NCBI RefSeq assembly: GCF_947487605.1
Contig: NZ_CANKXK010000003.1
Location: 186,001 to 250,000, forward strand
DNA length: 64,000 bases
Source of the DNA: an uncultured Algibacter sp.
GTDB taxonomy: Bacteria; Bacteroidota; Bacteroidia; Flavobacteriales; Flavobacteriaceae
Direction of reading: 5' to 3'
Shown: positions 62,161 to 64,000 of the stretch, piece after piece
Position numbering within the stretch: position 1 is the first letter of the stretch
Layout: every line of letters starts with the position of its first letter
The notes under the pieces: generated by a model
Told to the model about the DNA's origin: nothing
Database searches by the model: none
What the model saw: only the letters and a program-made list of their open reading frames with translations
Program-made: the position numbers and the translations under genes

Positions 62161-64000
62161 ATGTCAGATCAAAAACGCCTCTTTTTAGTAGATGCATACG
62201 CATTAATTTTTCGTGGTTATTATGCTTTTATAAAAAACCCAAGAATCAATTCAAAAGGAGAAGACACCTCAGCTATTATGGGGTTTATGAACTCCCTTTT
62301 AGATGTGATTAAACGTGAGCGTCCAGACCATTTAGCTGTTTGTTTTGATAAGGGCGGAAGTGCAGACCGTGTGGAAATGTACGAAGCATATAAGGCCAAT
62401 AGAGATGAAACACCCGAAGGTATAAAAACAGCTGTTCCGTACATCTATGAGATTTTAAAAGCCATGCATATTCCCATTATGGTAAAGGAAGGCTATGAGG
62501 CTGATGATGTGATAGGAACTTTGTCTCGTCAAGCTGAAAAAGCGGGTTATAAAACCTTTATGGTAACCCCTGATAAAGATTTTGCGCAATTAGTAACCGA
62601 AAACATTTTTATGTATCGCCCCGTTTTTGGTGGAGGCTATGAAACCTGGGGTATTCCTGAAGTGCAGAAAAAATTTGAAGTGACCGACCCCATGCAAGTG
62701 ATTGATTTTTTAGGCATGATGGGCGATGCTAGTGATAATATCCCTGGATTACCAGGCGTAGGTGAAAAAACAGCTAAAAAATTCATTGCACAATTTGGAA
62801 GTATGGAAGGTTTGCTTGCAAACACCGACCAGCTTAAAGGTAAAATGAAAGAGAAAGTGGAGGCTAATGGTGAATTAGGACTGCTTTCAAAAAAATTGGC
62901 GACTATTATGTTGGATGTTCCTGTGGAATTTAATGCCAAGGATTTTGAACTCGACCATCCCGATATTGAAAAGGTTAAAGAAATATTTCAAAATCTAGAA
63001 TTTAGACGACTTACCGATAATTTCCTAAAAACCTTTGCTACTACTAAAGAAGAATCCACCACTAATGTCACTTCGAGCGCAGTCGAGAAGTCTATCCCTG
63101 AAAAAAAGGTGTCAACAAAAACACCTAACTCTGCTGGTGCAGGACAATTTTCATTATTTGGAGCAGACCCAACAAATGAAACCGAAACAATTAATGAATA
63201 CACACGTAAAACAGCTGAAACCACTTCGCATTTTTATCAAAGTGTAGCCTCTGGAATGGCAACTAAATTGTTCATTAAAAATTTGATGAGTCAATCTTCG
63301 GTTTGTTTTGATACTGAAACCACTGGGTTAAACCCGTTAACAGCAGAATTGGTGGGGATTGCATTTTCATGGGAAGTTAGAAAGGGCTTTTATTTACCAT
63401 TTCCAGAAGATAAAAACGAAGCTCAAGAACTTATTGAACAATTACGTCCGTTTTTTGAAAGTGAAACCATCGAGAAAGTTGGTCAGAATTTAAAATACGA
63501 TATTAAGGTATTAGCAAAATATAATATTGTTGTTAAAGGTAAATTGTTTGACACCATGCTAGCGCATTATTTAATCAATCCAGATATGCGACATAATATG
63601 GATGTACTAGCAGAAACGTATTTAAATTACACACCTATTTCCATTGAAACCTTGATTGGTAAAAAAGGAAAGAATCAATTATCAATGCGTGAAGTAGCTA
63701 TAGATAAGCAAACCGAATATGCTGTTGAAGATGCAGATATCACTTTACAGTTAAAAGAACATTTTCAAAATGAATTAGGAGAAGCCAACACCCAAAAACT
63801 TTTTGATGATATTGAAATTCCATTATTACGCGTTTTAGCAGCTATGGAATTGGAAGGCATAAATTTGGATAAAGCCTTTTTAAATGGTTTATCTGAGCAA
63901 CTCAATAAAGACATTAAAGCCTTAGAAAGTAAAATTTATACACAAGCTGGAGAAGAATTCAATATAGCATCGCCAAAACAATTAGGGATTATTCTTTTTG
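62161..64000 (+). CDS. polA: DNA polymerase I, N-terminal two thirds
   Basis: The gene runs off the right edge after about 613 codons, without an internal stop. The 5'-3' nuclease domain is at about 1-290 (start LFLVDAYALIFRGYYAF, helix-hairpin-helix IPGLPGVGEKTAKKF near 195-210). A linker of about 295-375 follows, then the 3'-5' exonuclease with CFDTETTGLNP (D384, E386), so proofreading is probably active. The polymerase domain starts near 540 and is cut. Linker residues 303-311 (VTSSAVEKS) are encoded by a dispersed repeat. The enzyme fills gaps in replication and repair. Confidence 0.95.
   Translation, partial: MSDQKRLFLVDAYALIFRGYYAFIKNPRINSKGEDTSAIMGFMNSLLDVIKRERPDHLAVCFDKGGSADRVEMYEAYKANRDETPEGIKTAVPYIYEILKAMHIPIMVKEGYEADDVIGTLSRQAEKAGYKTFMVTPDKDFAQLVTENIFMYRPVFGGGYETWGIPEVQKKFEVTDPMQVIDFLGMMGDASDNIPGLPGVGEKTAKKFIAQFGSMEGLLANTDQLKGKMKEKVEANGELGLLSKKLATIMLDVPVEFNAKDFELDHPDIEKVKEIFQNLEFRRLTDNFLKTFATTKEESTTNVTSSAVEKSIPEKKVSTKTPNSAGAGQFSLFGADPTNETETINEYTRKTAETTSHFYQSVASGMATKLFIKNLMSQSSVCFDTETTGLNPLTAELVGIAFSWEVRKGFYLPFPEDKNEAQELIEQLRPFFESETIEKVGQNLKYDIKVLAKYNIVVKGKLFDTMLAHYLINPDMRHNMDVLAETYLNYTPISIETLIGKKGKNQLSMREVAIDKQTEYAVEDADITLQLKEHFQNELGEANTQKLFDDIEIPLLRVLAAMELEGINLDKAFLNGLSEQLNKDIKALESKIYTQAGEEFNIASPKQLGIILF
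63067..63093 (+). repeat. Dispersed GCGCAGTCGA repeat, copy inside polA
   Basis: GTCACTTCGAGCGCAGTCGA plus GAAGTCT forms the full 27-nt element, matching the bioF copy at 23 of 27 positions. It lies in-frame (codons 303-311) in the linker between the two nuclease domains, read as VTSSAVEKS. Confidence 0.85.

Overview
The window is a 64 kb piece of a low-GC Bacteroidota chromosome, almost certainly a member of the Flavobacteriaceae; the genus cannot be fixed from the sequence alone. Pointers are SprA and PorP/SprF (type IX secretion and gliding), a CHU_C-type adhesin, the alternative complex III/cytochrome oxidase operon, a single-component TonB receptor locus, rimP-nusA-infB order, GT117/DUF2723, and promoters of the Bacteroidota type (TTG, about 18-19 nt, TAnnTTTG).

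Layout. 1-2.4 kb: biotin genes bioF, a DUF2007 zinc-ribbon gene, bioD and the start of bioA. 2.5-5.6 kb: a DUF2975/DUF2975/XRE operon behind a large palindrome that encloses its promoter, a small secreted protein, and umuC without umuD. 5.7-15.9 kb: maeB-ruvA-sprA. 16.2-17.8 kb: a Crp-like regulator, a DUF4406 protein and a Nudix hydrolase. 18.2-27.7 kb: a sucrose-type uptake and phosphorolysis locus (GH13_18 phosphorylase, fructokinase, aldo/keto reductase, SLC45-like MFS carrier, exported glutaredoxin-like protein, TonB receptor), read away from a LacI regulator with two operator palindromes between them. 27.7-32.4 kb: queG, a vanadium-haloperoxidase-type lipoprotein, an AraC regulator and ruvB. 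32.6-39.1 kb: adhesin, PorP/SprF and OmpA surface module. 39.3-50.8 kb: actABCDEF and ctaCD, a complete quinol-to-oxygen electron path lacking only oxidase subunits III/IV. 50.9-55.9 kb: SPOR protein and rimP-nusA-infB. 56.1 kb: tRNA-Gln. 56.3-62 kb: GT117 membrane protein, polysaccharide deacetylase, a cysteine-free thioredoxin-fold protein and a metallophosphoesterase. The window ends inside polA.

From memory of flavobacterial gene order (not checked), coxI-ruvB-queG-maeB-ruvA-sprA are often near one another. Here the adhesin module, the haloperoxidase/AraC pair and the sucrose locus sit between them, so these look like accessory insertions into a conserved backbone. A 42-nt stretch just after ruvB reads as the 5' end of a second, diverged queG, which supports this.

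Most notable signals: (1) a 27-nt dispersed repeat with core GCGCAGTCGA, inserted in-frame in bioF and polA but read in different frames, with two degenerate intergenic copies; (2) the queG relic; (3) an araI-like pair of 17-bp direct repeats with 21-bp period between the AraC and haloperoxidase genes; (4) a 19-bp-arm palindrome around the promoter of the DUF2975/XRE operon; (5) two LacI palindromes 21 bp apart; (6) a strong intrinsic terminator 10-15 nt before rimP, a candidate attenuator. No CRISPR array, insertion sequence, prophage or rRNA operon was seen. No single wholly new multi-gene system is evident; the novelty lies mainly in repeats and regulatory architecture.
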